Counted from the stretch's first letter, positions 17,436 to 27,375 are shown. The stretch is 64,000 nucleotides of DNA from Pontibacter ramchanderi (GCF_002846395.1 NZ_PJMU01000003.1:310001-374000), one strand, 5' to 3'. The notes: generated by a model from the sequence alone, not told the origin. Translations and numbers: made by a program.

Positions 17436-18362
17436 TTAAGTCACCTGCATCATCTGTTCTCTGATGAACGTCAGTATTTCCTCCCACTGCTGTGGATGAA
17501 ACCAGGTATAGTCGGCGTGTTTATGGAACCAGGTGAGCTGGCGCTTGGCGTAGCGCCGGCTGTTGCGCTTGAGAAGGCGCACGGCTTCCTCCCAATCGTA
17601 ATGCCCATCCAGATAATCAAATATTTCTTTGTAACCGACTGTTTGCAGCGCGTTGTGGTCGCGGTATGGGTATAGTGCCCTGGCTTCTTCCAGCAGCCCC
17701 TGCTCCAGCATCAGGTCCATGCGGCGGTCTATGCGCTCGTATAGCTCCTGTCGGTCGCGGCTCAACCCAATCTTAATGATGTGAAAAGGGCGCTCATGGG
17801 CTTCTGATCTCCGGAAATCAGAGTATGACTGCCCACTTGAAAGGCACACCTCCAGCGCACGGATCACACGCTGCGGGTTGGCCTTGTCCACACGCTCGTA
17901 ATAGGCCGGATCGAGTTGCTGCAACTGCTCTAACAGGGGCTGTAGTCCCTCCTGCTTGTAACGTGAGGTTAGGCTTTCGCGCACGGCGGGGTCTGTTTCC
18001 GGCATCACGTCCATCCCATCTGTTACGGCGCGTACGTACAGTCCCGACCCACCCGTCAGAATCACCGCCTGGTGCTGCTCAAACAACCGCTCCAACAAAG
18101 CCAGTACATCCTGCTCATAGGCACCTGCGTTGTATACTTCCGTGATCGGGTGCGAGTCCACAAAATGGTGCCGTATACCTTGCTGCTCCTCGGGAGTTGG
18201 TTTGGCCGTTCCAATCGACATTTCCTTGTAAAACTGGCGAGAGTCGGCCGACACGATCTCGGTGCCGAAATGTTGGGCCAGGCGCACGCACAGGTCGGTT
18301 TTGCCCACGGCCGTAGGACCTACAACTACGATCAGAAAACGGGGGGCTTGTACTGCAGGCAT
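17436..18362 (-). CDS. miaA: tRNA dimethylallyltransferase
   Basis: A 308-residue enzyme that adds a dimethylallyl group to A37 of tRNAs reading UNN codons. It has the P-loop VVGPTAVGKTDLCVRLA, SADSRQFYKEMSIGTAKP, LTGGSGLYVRAV, and KRNSRRYAKRQLTWFHK (tRNA-binding). I chose the ATG at 18362 because it puts the P-loop at the usual distance from the start; a GTG 36 bases further upstream would add a Ser-rich leader that family members lack. Confidence 0.95.
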   Translation of the reverse strand: MPAVQAPRFLIVVVGPTAVGKTDLCVRLAQHFGTEIVSADSRQFYKEMSIGTAKPTPEEQQGIRHHFVDSHPITEVYNAGAYEQDVLALLERLFEQHQAVILTGGSGLYVRAVTDGMDVMPETDPAVRESLTSRYKQEGLQPLLEQLQQLDPAYYERVDKANPQRVIRALEVCLSSGQSYSDFRRSEAHERPFHIIKIGLSRDRQELYERIDRRMDLMLEQGLLEEARALYPYRDHNALQTVGYKEIFDYLDGHYDWEEAVRLLKRNSRRYAKRQLTWFHKHADYTWFHPQQWEEILTFIREQMMQVT

Positions 18363-18495
18363 GGGCGGGTAAGACGATTTACTTGAAGAATATGCCACAA
18401 ATTAACTTCCTTTCTTGTTATTCAGGAAGCAAAAATGCTATTGCTTGTGTTTTTTTACTAATTTATGGGTTTAAACGACAACTGATCTACACCGG

Positions 18496-21400
18496 ATGCC
18501 ACTGATACCTAGCCGACAAACTACTGAAAACCTGACAACTATGGCAGAGAACCTGCTACAGGTGCTTAGCCAGCTCTACCCTGCTGACCATGCCTTGCTT
18601 GTTGCTTCTGCCACCGGGGAGCTGCTGGCGGCTAACCCCAAAGCCGAAACCATTTTACCTGTAGCGCAAGGCGCCTCGTTACGTCCGCTGATGGGGCTGG
18701 AAAGCGAAACCGATTTTGCGGCTTTTAAAGTATCGTTGGCTCAGCAAGATAAAGTGACCGGCGAAGTGAGGGACCGCCGGAATGACCTGTGCACCTTCCA
18801 TTGCCAGCAACTGCAGTTTCAGGGGCTGCCTTTTCTATACCTTGACATCCCGGAGAGCAACATTACAGAAGCCACCGACTCCAGTTACCATAACCTGTTC
18901 GACGATAGTGCAGAACCGCTTTTCGTTCTGGACCGCAACGGCATTTTTATCGATATCAACCTAAGCGCCTCCGATTTGGTAGGCCTGAAAAAGGAAGAGA
19001 TCATTGGTAAGTCACTTTTCAAGCAGTTCGAGCTGAATCTGTTTGAGCGGGTTGCCCTGCGCAACCAACTGCAGAACACACTGAAAGGCGAGCCGCAGCG
19101 CTTTGAGTGGTGGCTGCGCGAAACCGACCAGGAGCTGATGCCTGTGGAGATCTCCCTTAAAAAAGGCAGCTTCAATGGGCAGACGGTGATCTTTGGTTCT
19201 GCCAAAAACCTGTACGAAGTGGTTGGTGCTGAGCGTAACGTGCGCTTCCGCAATCACCAACTCGAGTTCGTTAACCACCTTATCACCAACCTGTCTGGCT
19301 CCGAAAGCCGCGAGGATGTGCTACGCTCCACGTTGAACGAACTGCTTGACAAGACCGATATCGTAGGCGGGGCGGTCTATACCTACGACGCGGCAGCAGG
19401 CAAGGTGCTGCTTTCTTTCAGCACCGGCGAAACACTGTCGGGTAGCCTGCCAACCTCGATCCCGATGCCGCAAGCCCAGGCCGAACTGCTTGCGCAACCC
19501 GACCGCCGCAAAGCCCTGCACGACACTATACAGCAGACCGAAAAGTTGTTGGGGCAGCACCTGACGGTGCTACCGGTTAGCTCGGAGGCTGGCCTGACGG
19601 CCCTGCTGCTGGTATGGCCCGGCCATGATGCCAAGATCACCGAATCGTTTATGTCGCTGCTCGATTTTATCGGGGGCGCCATTGGTAACTACATTGCCAA
19701 ACACGACCTGCAGCTGAAGCTCTCTTACACCGAGGACAAGTATAAAATCATGTTCGAGTCTACATACGATGCCATCCTGCTTTTCCGGGACGGTATTGTA
19801 GTGGACTGCAACGAAAAGGCGCTGGAGTATTTTCGCTGCACCCGCGACGAGTTGGTGGGCAAGTCGCCGTCGGATTACTCGCCGGAGTACCAGCCGGACG
19901 GCATGCGATCGACTGAGAAGACCGCCATGCTGATCGATCAGTTGATGGCAACCGGAAAGCCGATCACCGTCGACTGGAAAAACATCCGGAAAGACGGCAC
20001 CACCATGGACACTGAGCTCAACCTGAACCGGGTGATGATCGATGGAGTCTACCATATCCTGGTGTTCAAGCGCGATATCACCCAGCGCAAACAGGTACAG
20101 AACTCGAAGCGCCGCGAAGAGATTGCCCGCGAATCGATGGCCCATTTCCGCAGCTTCCTCGAGAAGGTTAACCTGATCTACTATAGCCTCGACACAGAAG
20201 GAAACATCGCTTACGCTAACGACTATTTCCTGACTTATGTGGAGTATAGCCGCGAAGAGCTGATCGGGCAGAACTTCTATGAGCTGCTGGTGCCAGAGGC
20301 TGATCGCGAGGCCCGCTACGCCGACTTCAGGCGCTCGATCGAAACCAGGCAACTGAACTCGTACTACGAACGGGACCTGGTGACGAAGACGGGCCAGGTG
20401 AAGACCGTGCGATGGAACTGCATGTTTGAGTATGGTCCGGAGGGCGACCTGATCGGCCTCACCAGCGTGGGCAAGGACATGACAGACAAGCGCATCGCCA
20501 TGGAGGCCCTGAAAGACAACAAGATTCGCCTGCAAGACCTTTTTGACAATGCGCACGACCTGATCCAGAATATCTCCGTCGACAACAAGTTCATTTTTGT
20601 AAACAAAGCCTGGAAAGACCGCCTGGGCTATACCGATTACGACATTGAGTCGCTCACGCTCAACGATATTGTGCATCCCTACTACAAGGCCAAGCTGATC
20701 TACCAGCTGCGCAACCTGTACAAAGGCGAGAACGTGAACAAGATGGAGACCGTGTTCCTGACCAAGGCGGGCAAGCCGGTGCACCTGATCGGCTCCATCA
20801 CCTGCAGCTGGCAGGACGGCCGCCCGGTGGCTACACGCGCCATTCTGCACGACATCACCGACCGCATCAAGGCCGAGCGCCTGCAGAAGGTATACTACAG
20901 CATCGCCAACCTGGCTATCAGCAGCAAGGACCTCAACTCGCTCTACTCGGCCATTCACCGCGAGCTGAGCAAGATCATCGAGACGCGCAATATCTATATT
21001 GCCCTTTGCGACGACAGTCACCGCCACCTGCACTTCGCCTACCTTGTCGATCAGTTTGTAGACAAGTCGTCTAAGACGCAAATGCGGAGGCAATTCTCGC
21101 ATGGCCTGTCTGAGTACATAATCGAGACGGGCAAGCCACTTTACATGCAGAAATCGGAGTTGCTCGATCTGGCCAAAGAGCAGAACATCACCATACATGG
21201 CGCTATTCCGGAGGTGATCCTCTGCTCCCCGCTGGCCATCGGCGACCGCATCATCGGGGTGATCACGCTGCAGGACTATCAGGACCCGAACGCCTATGTG
21301 CACACCGACATCGAGATCCTGCACTTTATTTCGAACCAGGTGGCGCTCGCCATTGAACGAAAGCGCAACGAAGAGCAGATCAACAACCAAAACGCACGGC

Positions 21401-23706
21401 TTAACGCTATTTTTGAGTCTGGTTCGCACCACATGTGGTCGCTTAACCGTGATTTCGAGCTGACCTCTTTTAACCAGAACTTCGCGACAGCCTTCTTTAA
21501 CCGCAGCGGGCGGGAACTGGAACTCTATACCAGGCTGAACGATGATAATGTAGTGAGCTTCCATGAGAACACATTTGAGTTCTGGAAAGAAAGGTATATG
21601 CAGGCCTTCCAGGGGCAGCCGCAGCACTTTGAGGTGCACCTGCACAATCCGGAAAGCTGGCGGGAGGTATACCTGAACCCGATTTACCTGGAGGACGGCA
21701 GCTTTGAGGAGATTTCAGGTATAGCCCTGGACATCACAGACAAGAAACGCTCGCAGCTGGCACTGGCCCAGAGCGAGGTGAAGTTCCGAAGCATATTCGA
21801 GTCGTTCCAGGACGTGTACTACCGTACCACCATGAACGGTGCCTTCGAACTGGTGAGCCCGTCAGTCTACAACCTGTTGGGCTACAACGAAAAAGAAGTG
21901 CAACACATGTCGTCAGAGCAGTTGTATGCCAACGCGGCTGACCGGGCGCTGGTGAAGGAGCGGGTACTGGAACAGCAGAGCATCCGAGATTTTGAGATAG
22001 AGATGATCTGCAAAGGCGGCACCACGAAAACCGTACTGCTGGATGCCCGCCTCACCTACGACCAGGAGGGCAACCCGGCAGGTATGGAGGGTGTGCTCCG
22101 TGACGTGTCGGAACTGAAGCGCACACAGGTAGCTCTGCTCAAAGCCAAGGAAGAAGCAGAGAACCTGCTCAAGGTAAAGACCCAGTTCCTGGCCAACATG
22201 AGCCATGAGCTGCGCACGCCGATGAACGGTATTATTGGTATGATCGATCTCCTGAGCCAGATTGTGGTGGACGAGGAACAGAAAGAGTACATCGACACGC
22301 TGCGCAAGTCTTCGGATGCCCTGCTGGCCATCCTAAACGATATTCTGGACCTTTCGAAAATGCAGGCCGGTAAGCTGGTGCTGCATGAGAGCGGCATGGA
22401 CGTGCACGACACGCTCAACAAGATCCACTCGCTCTTCGCGAACCGCGCCCAGCAGAAAGACCTGCACTTCACCTATACCGTTACGCCGGAGACACCGCGC
22501 TACGTGCTCACCGACGAAACACGCTTCCTGCAGGTGCTCTCGAACCTCACCTCCAACGCCATTAAGTTTACCAACGAAGGCGAGGTGAGCATACACGTAG
22601 ATGCCGAGCCACTGAAAAAGGGCCAGGAGTACATGCTGAAAGTGCGCGTGAAAGACTCAGGTATAGGTATAAGCGAAGATGACCAGCGACTGCTCTTCAC
22701 TGACTTCACGCAGCTCGACAACTCATCTACCAAAACCTTTGGCGGCACGGGCCTTGGCCTGGCCATCTCGAAGCAGCTCACGCACCTGCTTGGCGGTAGC
22801 ATTGGGGTGGAATCCAAACCAAACGATGGCAGTACCTTCTGGTTCACGATAAAAGTAAAAAAAGCCAACAGCGAAGAAGTAGAGGCACAACTACAGCGCA
22901 TGCAGCTGCAGAACGCCGAAGCCGAGGTACTGGATTTTGAACCGTACGTGCTGCTGGTAGACGATAACCAAATTAACCAGAAAGTGGCCTTCAAACTGCT
23001 GGAGCGCCTGGGTTGCCGCACCGACGTGGCCTCGAACGGCTACGAGGCCATTGACCGTGCCCTTAACAACGGCTACGACATGGTGTTCATGGACATCCAG
23101 ATGCCTGAGATGGACGGCATAACGGCTACCACCATCATCAAGGAAAAACTGGGCAATGCGTGTCCGCCGGTAGTGGCCATGACCGCCTACTCCATGCGCG
23201 AAGATGCCGAGAAGTTCATGAGCCAGGGAATGGACGACTACATCTCCAAGCCAGTGAAAAGCTCAGACCTGTATAAGGTGATCATGCGCTGGCACGAGCA
23301 AAACTGGAAGCGCGAGAATGCCGGCGGCCTGACCAACGCGACGGAAAACGATGCGGAGGCGGAAGCCGTGCCGGTGATCGACCTGTCCATAACAGAGCAG
23401 CTCAAAGAGATTGGCGGGGCTGATTTTGCCCGCCAATTGTATGTGGAATTTGAGCAGGAAGCCGGCGAATTGCTCGAGGAGGCCAAAAAAGAGATGGAGG
23501 CACAACAATACAAAAGTATTTTAAGTACATTGCATCAGCTAAAGGGAACCGGCTTTACACTTGGTATAAACCAGGTCGCAGAACTGGCCAAAATCCTGGA
23601 GCACGATATTAAACACGACCAGTACGATAGCGTAGGAGATAATTTTGCGAAATTGCTGGCTCAATACGAAAACTACCGCAAAACTTATAAAGAGATCATT
23701 TTATAG
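18496..23706 (+). CDS. Multi-PAS/GAF hybrid histidine kinase with REC and Hpt domains
   Basis: A 1736-residue soluble phosphorelay protein. I see no membrane helix. Order: divergent N-terminus; PAS (about 130-250); GAF-like (260-400); three PAS units (about 415-535, 545-665, 675-795); GAF (800-960); two PAS (965-1215); HisKA with MSHELRTPMNGIIG (phospho-accepting His1237); HATPase with LSNLTSNAIKFTNEG, DSGIGIS and TFGGTGLGLAIS; REC with Asp1533 in VFMDIQMPEMDG; Hpt with His1680 in LHQLKGTGFT. All phosphorelay residues are present. The start may instead be the ATG at 18541. A CheY-like regulator gene follows after 12 bases and is the likely output. Signals sensed are unknown. Confidence 0.95.
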   Translation: MPLIPSRQTTENLTTMAENLLQVLSQLYPADHALLVASATGELLAANPKAETILPVAQGASLRPLMGLESETDFAAFKVSLAQQDKVTGEVRDRRNDLCTFHCQQLQFQGLPFLYLDIPESNITEATDSSYHNLFDDSAEPLFVLDRNGIFIDINLSASDLVGLKKEEIIGKSLFKQFELNLFERVALRNQLQNTLKGEPQRFEWWLRETDQELMPVEISLKKGSFNGQTVIFGSAKNLYEVVGAERNVRFRNHQLEFVNHLITNLSGSESREDVLRSTLNELLDKTDIVGGAVYTYDAAAGKVLLSFSTGETLSGSLPTSIPMPQAQAELLAQPDRRKALHDTIQQTEKLLGQHLTVLPVSSEAGLTALLLVWPGHDAKITESFMSLLDFIGGAIGNYIAKHDLQLKLSYTEDKYKIMFESTYDAILLFRDGIVVDCNEKALEYFRCTRDELVGKSPSDYSPEYQPDGMRSTEKTAMLIDQLMATGKPITVDWKNIRKDGTTMDTELNLNRVMIDGVYHILVFKRDITQRKQVQNSKRREEIARESMAHFRSFLEKVNLIYYSLDTEGNIAYANDYFLTYVEYSREELIGQNFYELLVPEADREARYADFRRSIETRQLNSYYERDLVTKTGQVKTVRWNCMFEYGPEGDLIGLTSVGKDMTDKRIAMEALKDNKIRLQDLFDNAHDLIQNISVDNKFIFVNKAWKDRLGYTDYDIESLTLNDIVHPYYKAKLIYQLRNLYKGENVNKMETVFLTKAGKPVHLIGSITCSWQDGRPVATRAILHDITDRIKAERLQKVYYSIANLAISSKDLNSLYSAIHRELSKIIETRNIYIALCDDSHRHLHFAYLVDQFVDKSSKTQMRRQFSHGLSEYIIETGKPLYMQKSELLDLAKEQNITIHGAIPEVILCSPLAIGDRIIGVITLQDYQDPNAYVHTDIEILHFISNQVALAIERKRNEEQINNQNARLNAIFESGSHHMWSLNRDFELTSFNQNFATAFFNRSGRELELYTRLNDDNVVSFHENTFEFWKERYMQAFQGQPQHFEVHLHNPESWREVYLNPIYLEDGSFEEISGIALDITDKKRSQLALAQSEVKFRSIFESFQDVYYRTTMNGAFELVSPSVYNLLGYNEKEVQHMSSEQLYANAADRALVKERVLEQQSIRDFEIEMICKGGTTKTVLLDARLTYDQEGNPAGMEGVLRDVSELKRTQVALLKAKEEAENLLKVKTQFLANMSHELRTPMNGIIGMIDLLSQIVVDEEQKEYIDTLRKSSDALLAILNDILDLSKMQAGKLVLHESGMDVHDTLNKIHSLFANRAQQKDLHFTYTVTPETPRYVLTDETRFLQVLSNLTSNAIKFTNEGEVSIHVDAEPLKKGQEYMLKVRVKDSGIGISEDDQRLLFTDFTQLDNSSTKTFGGTGLGLAISKQLTHLLGGSIGVESKPNDGSTFWFTIKVKKANSEEVEAQLQRMQLQNAEAEVLDFEPYVLLVDDNQINQKVAFKLLERLGCRTDVASNGYEAIDRALNNGYDMVFMDIQMPEMDGITATTIIKEKLGNACPPVVAMTAYSMREDAEKFMSQGMDDYISKPVKSSDLYKVIMRWHEQNWKRENAGGLTNATENDAEAEAVPVIDLSITEQLKEIGGADFARQLYVEFEQEAGELLEEAKKEMEAQQYKSILSTLHQLKGTGFTLGINQVAELAKILEHDIKHDQYDSVGDNFAKLLAQYENYRKTYKEIIL

Positions 23707-23718
23707 TTTATTAGACCC

Positions 23719-24102
23719 ATGGCAGACAACAAAACCATCCTGATTGCAGAAGACAGCTCTGTGATCCTGAACCTGACAAAGAAAATTCTGGAGCTTCAGA
23801 ACTACAAGATCCTGACGGCCAAAAACGGAAGCGAAGTGATCAAGCAGGTAGAAAACAATAAGATTGATGCGATCCTGATGGACCTGAACATTCCGATCAA
23901 AAACGGTATGGAGTGCTCCAAGGAAATCCGCGCGCACAAAGACGAGCAGATCTCTAAAATTCCAATCATTGCGGTAACAGGCAACGCCAACAACTATACC
24001 ATGGACGACTTCAAGGAAGTGGGCATCAACGAGTACCTGCCGAAGCCACTTGATTTTGACATGCTGGTGCAAACGGTAAAAAAACACACTGGAGAGTTGT
24101 AG
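23719..24102 (+). CDS. CheY-like single-domain response regulator
   Basis: A 127-residue receiver domain with the acidic pocket LIAEDSS, phospho-acceptor Asp55 in ILMDLNIPIKNGM, the Thr switch in AVTGNA, and the Lys in LPKPLDF. No output domain, so it probably acts by protein contact or as a phosphorelay shuttle. It lies 12 bases after the hybrid kinase gene and directly abuts the next gene, which makes it the probable partner of the kinase Hpt domain. Confidence 0.93.
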   Translation: MADNKTILIAEDSSVILNLTKKILELQNYKILTAKNGSEVIKQVENNKIDAILMDLNIPIKNGMECSKEIRAHKDEQISKIPIIAVTGNANNYTMDDFKEVGINEYLPKPLDFDMLVQTVKKHTGEL

Positions 24103-24378
24103 ATGGAGCTGAAGTACACGCGGCCATTTTTAAATAAGCTGGAGGATATTTTTGCGGAGTCGGATTTTGTGCTGCGCTACGAGAAGGGGAATTTTAAAGC
24201 GGGCTACTGTGTGCTCAAAGACATGAAGGTAGCTGTCGTGAACAAGTACTTCAGTTTGGAGGGAAAGATCAACTGCCTTTACGACATTCTGAGAACCATT
24301 AACGTGGATGAAAGCCTGCTGACTGAGAAAAACCGCCAGCTTTACCAGGACATCCGCGACCAGAAAAGAACCAATTGA
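24103..24378 (+). CDS. Small conserved hypothetical protein
   Basis: A 91-residue protein whose ATG directly follows the stop of the response regulator gene, with no gap. It has no signal peptide or membrane helix. The stretch LEDIFAESDFVLRYEKGNFK followed by an AGYCVLKD element and a VVNKYFSLEGKI block looks like a conserved alpha/beta fold. I recall similar proteins beside MBL-hydrolase genes in Bacteroidota, but no function is known to me. Its last four bases (TTGA) overlap the TTG start of the next gene. Confidence 0.8.
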   Translation: MELKYTRPFLNKLEDIFAESDFVLRYEKGNFKAGYCVLKDMKVAVVNKYFSLEGKINCLYDILRTINVDESLLTEKNRQLYQDIRDQKRTN

Positions 24379-25136
24379 AAGTAACGCTTCTAGGCACGGG
24401 CACTTCGCAGGGCGTACCGGTTATCGGCTGCTCCTGTGAAGTGTGCCGTTCTGTTGACTACCGGGACAAGCGCCTGCGCGTGTCGGTGCACCTGCAGGTG
24501 GCCGGCAAGAGCATCATCATCGACTCCGGCCCCGACTTCCGGCAGCAGGTGCTGCGCGAGCGCATCCGCACGCTCGACGCGCTGGTGTTCACACACGAGC
24601 ACAAAGACCACACCGCCGGCCTCGACGACATCCGCGCCTATAACTTTTCGCAGCACAAAGACATGCCGCTCTACGGTGAGGAACGGGTGCTGGAGCAGCT
24701 CAAGCGGGAGTTTGCCTACATTTTTTCAGGTATACAGTACCCCGGCATACCGCGCGTGGAGTTAAACCCGATTACAGAGGAGCCTTTTGATATAGATGGG
24801 GTTCTGTTTATACCTATCCGGGTGAAACATTACAAGCTGCCGGTGCTTGGCTACCGTGTCGGCGACTTCACTTACATTACCGACGCCAATTATATCTCCG
24901 AGGCTGAAAAGGAAAAAGTGCGTGGCTCTAAAGTGATCGTGCTCAACGCCCTGCGTCAGGAGCCGCACATATCGCACTTCTCGCTGCAGGAGGCGGTTGA
25001 GATGCTCGAGGACCTGCAACCCGAACGCGCCTACCTCACGCACATCAGCCACCTGCTGGGCCTGCACCGCGAGGTAGAGCTCACCCTCCCCGACTTTATC
25101 CGACTAGGTTACGACGGCCTGCAGATCGAGGTATAG
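24375..25136 (+). CDS. PhnP-like MBL-fold metallo-hydrolase
   Basis: A 253-residue protein with LLGTGTSQGVPVIGC near the start, a CSCEVC motif typical of the PhnP-like group (possible structural zinc site), FTHEHKDHTAGLDD (metal ligands), ITDANYIS, and LTHISHLLG. This group hydrolyses cyclic phosphodiesters or related substrates; the physiological substrate here is unknown. The start is TTG at 24375, overlapping the upstream stop, which indicates translational coupling. No later ATG would keep the conserved N-terminus. Confidence 0.9.
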   Translation: MKVTLLGTGTSQGVPVIGCSCEVCRSVDYRDKRLRVSVHLQVAGKSIIIDSGPDFRQQVLRERIRTLDALVFTHEHKDHTAGLDDIRAYNFSQHKDMPLYGEERVLEQLKREFAYIFSGIQYPGIPRVELNPITEEPFDIDGVLFIPIRVKHYKLPVLGYRVGDFTYITDANYISEAEKEKVRGSKVIVLNALRQEPHISHFSLQEAVEMLEDLQPERAYLTHISHLLGLHREVELTLPDFIRLGYDGLQIEV

Positions 25137-25145
25137 CTTTTTCTT

Positions 25146-25310
25146 TTGACAAAAGACAAAGGACATTTAGACAAAGGACTCTTGTAAAAGTGTTTTGATG
25201 TAGATGTAAACGCACACAGACCTCATCTGGAAAGTCACTCTTTTATTTATCGAAAAGTTTCTTCATCTATTTACCAGGCTGTCGTTTGTCACATCGTCGT
25301 CTGTCAATTT
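25146..25310. repeat. Intergenic inverted-arm word element, copy C (diverged)
   Basis: The left arm (25146-25184) reads TTGACAAAAGACAAAGGAC and TAGACAAAGGACTC. The right arm (25281-25310) reads GTCGTTTGTCACATCGTCG then TCTGTCAATTT, aligning with the right arms of the other copies with several substitutions. Confidence 0.65.
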
Positions 25311-25315
25311 AACCC

Positions 25316-26887
25316 ATGCACCAGAACTACTACTTTTTAAGGCAACTCTCCGGGCAGCTACAAAGCGAGCTCGTAGGTATGGAGGTGCTTACCTGCTTCA
25401 GCCAAAATAAGGATGAGTTGGTGATCGGGTTTTCCGATGGGGAACGGGAACTGTACGTCCGGGCCTCGCTTACCGCCCATTTCTCCACGCTATCATTCCC
25501 CACCGAATTTAAACGGGCCAGGGCCAATACCATTAACCTGTTTGGTGAACTGTTGGGGCAAACTGTGCAGCAGGTGGTGCAGCACCTGAACGAACGCAGC
25601 TTTTACCTGAAGCTGAGCCAGGGCTATACCTTGTTGTTCAAGCTTTTCGGGAACCGCTCCAACATCGTGCTCTTTCAGGATGAAGAACCGCTGAAGCTTT
25701 TCCACAAGAAGTTCGGTGCCGACCTGGAGTTGGACCCGCTACAGATGGATCGTCCCATTCGTCAGAATTTCGAAGCCTTCGCCGCTGCAGATGGCAATTT
25801 ACGCCAGGTATACCCAACCTTCGGGGATCTACCTGCCCTATACCTGGCGCAACAAGGGTACAACACCGCCTCCCTAGAGGAGAAATGGGAACTGGTACAG
25901 GCCATGCTCGAGCAGCTCGACGCGCCGGCAGCCTATTACCTAATCAGACTAAATGGCAAATTGCGGCTCTCGCTGCTCCAACTCGGCGAAGTGCTGCAGG
26001 TATACGGCAGTCCGATGGAGGCGCTGAACGGCTTTACGCGCAGTTACCTGAGCGAGACTGGCTTTGAACGGCTCTTTGAACAGACCCAGCAGCAACTCCT
26101 GAAGAAGCAGCGTGCCACGCAGGCCATACTGGAGCAAACGGAAGCCCGCTTGCACGAGCTGCGCCACGGCCGCTCCTACTCTCAGATCGCCGACATCATC
26201 ATGGCCAACCTCACGAACATCCCGCCACGCGCCAGCGAAGTTGACCTTTACGACTTCTACACCGACCGACTGCGCAAGTTCAAGCTCAAAGCCAGTGAAA
26301 CGCCCCAGAAACAAGCCGAGCGCCTGTACCGGAAAGCCAAAAAGCAGCACGTAGAAATTACACAGTTGGAGGAGCGACAGGAGCGCAAATTTGAAGAAGC
26401 CATCGTGCTGGAAGACGCACTGCAGGCGCTGGAAGAAGTGAAAACTTATAAAGCGCTCAAGCTATACCTGAAAGAGTACGCCCATCTGCTCACCACCAAG
26501 CAGCAAGCTCAGCAGGAAGCGCCTTTCCGTTTATTTGAAACCGAGGGCTTTAAGATACTGGTTGGCAAGAGCGCTCAGAACAACGACTTGCTCACCCAGC
26601 GTCATACCTACAAAGAAGACATCTGGCTGCATGCCAAGGATGTTTCGGGCTCGCATGTGGTGATCAAATACCAGGCAGGTAAAGCTATACCTGCTACCGT
26701 GCTCGAGAAGGCCGCCCAACTGGCCGCCTACTACAGCAAGCGCAAAAGCGACTCACTATGTCCCGTGCTTTACACGCCCAAAAAATGGGTACGCAAACCG
26801 AAGGGTGCCCCCGCAGGTGCCGTGGTGGTGGAGCGTGAGCAAGTTATGCTGGTAAAGCCCGAAAATCCGTTTGAGCGGAAGGTATAG
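25316..26887 (+). CDS. NFACT-family protein, RqcH/Rqc2 homologue
   Basis: A 523-residue protein with the NFACT layout: N-terminal domain (about 1-200) beginning NYYFLRQLSGQL, a helical coiled-coil middle (about 250-395, rich in Glu, Gln and Lys), and a C-terminal NFACT-R domain with DIWLHAKDVSGSHVVIK and AAYYSKRKSDSLCPVLYT. Family members bind stalled 50S-peptidyl-tRNA complexes and add Ala tails for degradation. It was formerly annotated as fibronectin-binding protein. It acts in the cytoplasm. The preceding gap holds a word element. Confidence 0.92.
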   Translation: MHQNYYFLRQLSGQLQSELVGMEVLTCFSQNKDELVIGFSDGERELYVRASLTAHFSTLSFPTEFKRARANTINLFGELLGQTVQQVVQHLNERSFYLKLSQGYTLLFKLFGNRSNIVLFQDEEPLKLFHKKFGADLELDPLQMDRPIRQNFEAFAAADGNLRQVYPTFGDLPALYLAQQGYNTASLEEKWELVQAMLEQLDAPAAYYLIRLNGKLRLSLLQLGEVLQVYGSPMEALNGFTRSYLSETGFERLFEQTQQQLLKKQRATQAILEQTEARLHELRHGRSYSQIADIIMANLTNIPPRASEVDLYDFYTDRLRKFKLKASETPQKQAERLYRKAKKQHVEITQLEERQERKFEEAIVLEDALQALEEVKTYKALKLYLKEYAHLLTTKQQAQQEAPFRLFETEGFKILVGKSAQNNDLLTQRHTYKEDIWLHAKDVSGSHVVIKYQAGKAIPATVLEKAAQLAAYYSKRKSDSLCPVLYTPKKWVRKPKGAPAGAVVVEREQVMLVKPENPFERKV

Positions 26888-26942
26888 GAATGGAACCGCT
26901 GGATTAGAAAAGTCACTACCGGGCCTTTACTAATCTTGATTC

Positions 26943-27047
26943 ATGGCACCTCTGAAAAACACTCCTATGGAATACATATCGTCACTAGAACAAATGGATC
27001 AATCATTTAAGATTAATCCAGTGACCGAAAAGACCTCTACATTTTAG
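26943..27047 (+). CDS. Possible 34-residue ORF, doubtful
   Basis: ATG to TAG, product starting MAPLKNTPMEYISSLEQMDQ. It lies in the 250-base gap between the NFACT gene and tRNA-Leu. No family is recognised and no promoter or ribosome site is evident. It may be a remnant or chance. Confidence 0.15.
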   Translation: MAPLKNTPMEYISSLEQMDQSFKINPVTEKTSTF

Positions 27048-27143
27048 GTCACCGAATAGGTCATCAAAAGATAGGAATAGGAAAGCTAAAAAAGGCCCTT
27101 AAAACAAAAAAGCCCCATTCAATTAAGAACAGAGCTTTTGATG

Positions 27144-27225
27144 TGCGCGCGGGGAGATTCGAACTCCCACACCCGAAGGCACCACCCCCTCAAGATGGCG
27201 TGTCTACCAGTTTCACCACGTGCGC
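27144..27225 (-). tRNA. tRNA-Leu (anticodon GAG)
   Basis: On the minus strand a full class II tRNA folds: D-arm with GGTGAAACTGGTAGACAC, anticodon stem CCATC/GGTGG with loop TTGAGGG (anticodon GAG, reading CUC/CUU), a long variable arm, and T-arm GGGAGTTCGAATCTCCC. The acceptor stem GCGCACG/CGCGCGC has one A-C mismatch at pair 5-68. CCA is not encoded. Confidence 0.93.
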
Positions 27226-27240
27226 AGCTGATTAGGTTTG

Positions 27241-27272
27241 CAAAAGTAAATTGCAGAATTGAGAATTGCAAC
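27241..27272 (-). promoter_or_regulatory. Promoter of tRNA-Leu
   Basis: On the minus strand, -7 box TACTTTTG (27241-27248) with a -33-like GTTG (27269-27272) and a 20-base spacer. The same -7 box precedes two tRNA-Lys genes. Confidence 0.65.
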
Positions 27273-27375
27273 TGCCTTTTGTGTGCCAAAACAATTTTCT
27301 GCAGCTATTCTCCTGCAAATCTTTCATCCAGAACGCCAATTCAACCAATAGCATTCACAAGGTCAAACACTTAGC

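Noticed and set aside
19570..21645. A 691-codon open frame antisense to the hybrid kinase
   Set aside because: It is a shadow of GC-biased codons in the kinase gene; its product has no known motif and is rich in His/Val/Gln as expected for antisense reading.
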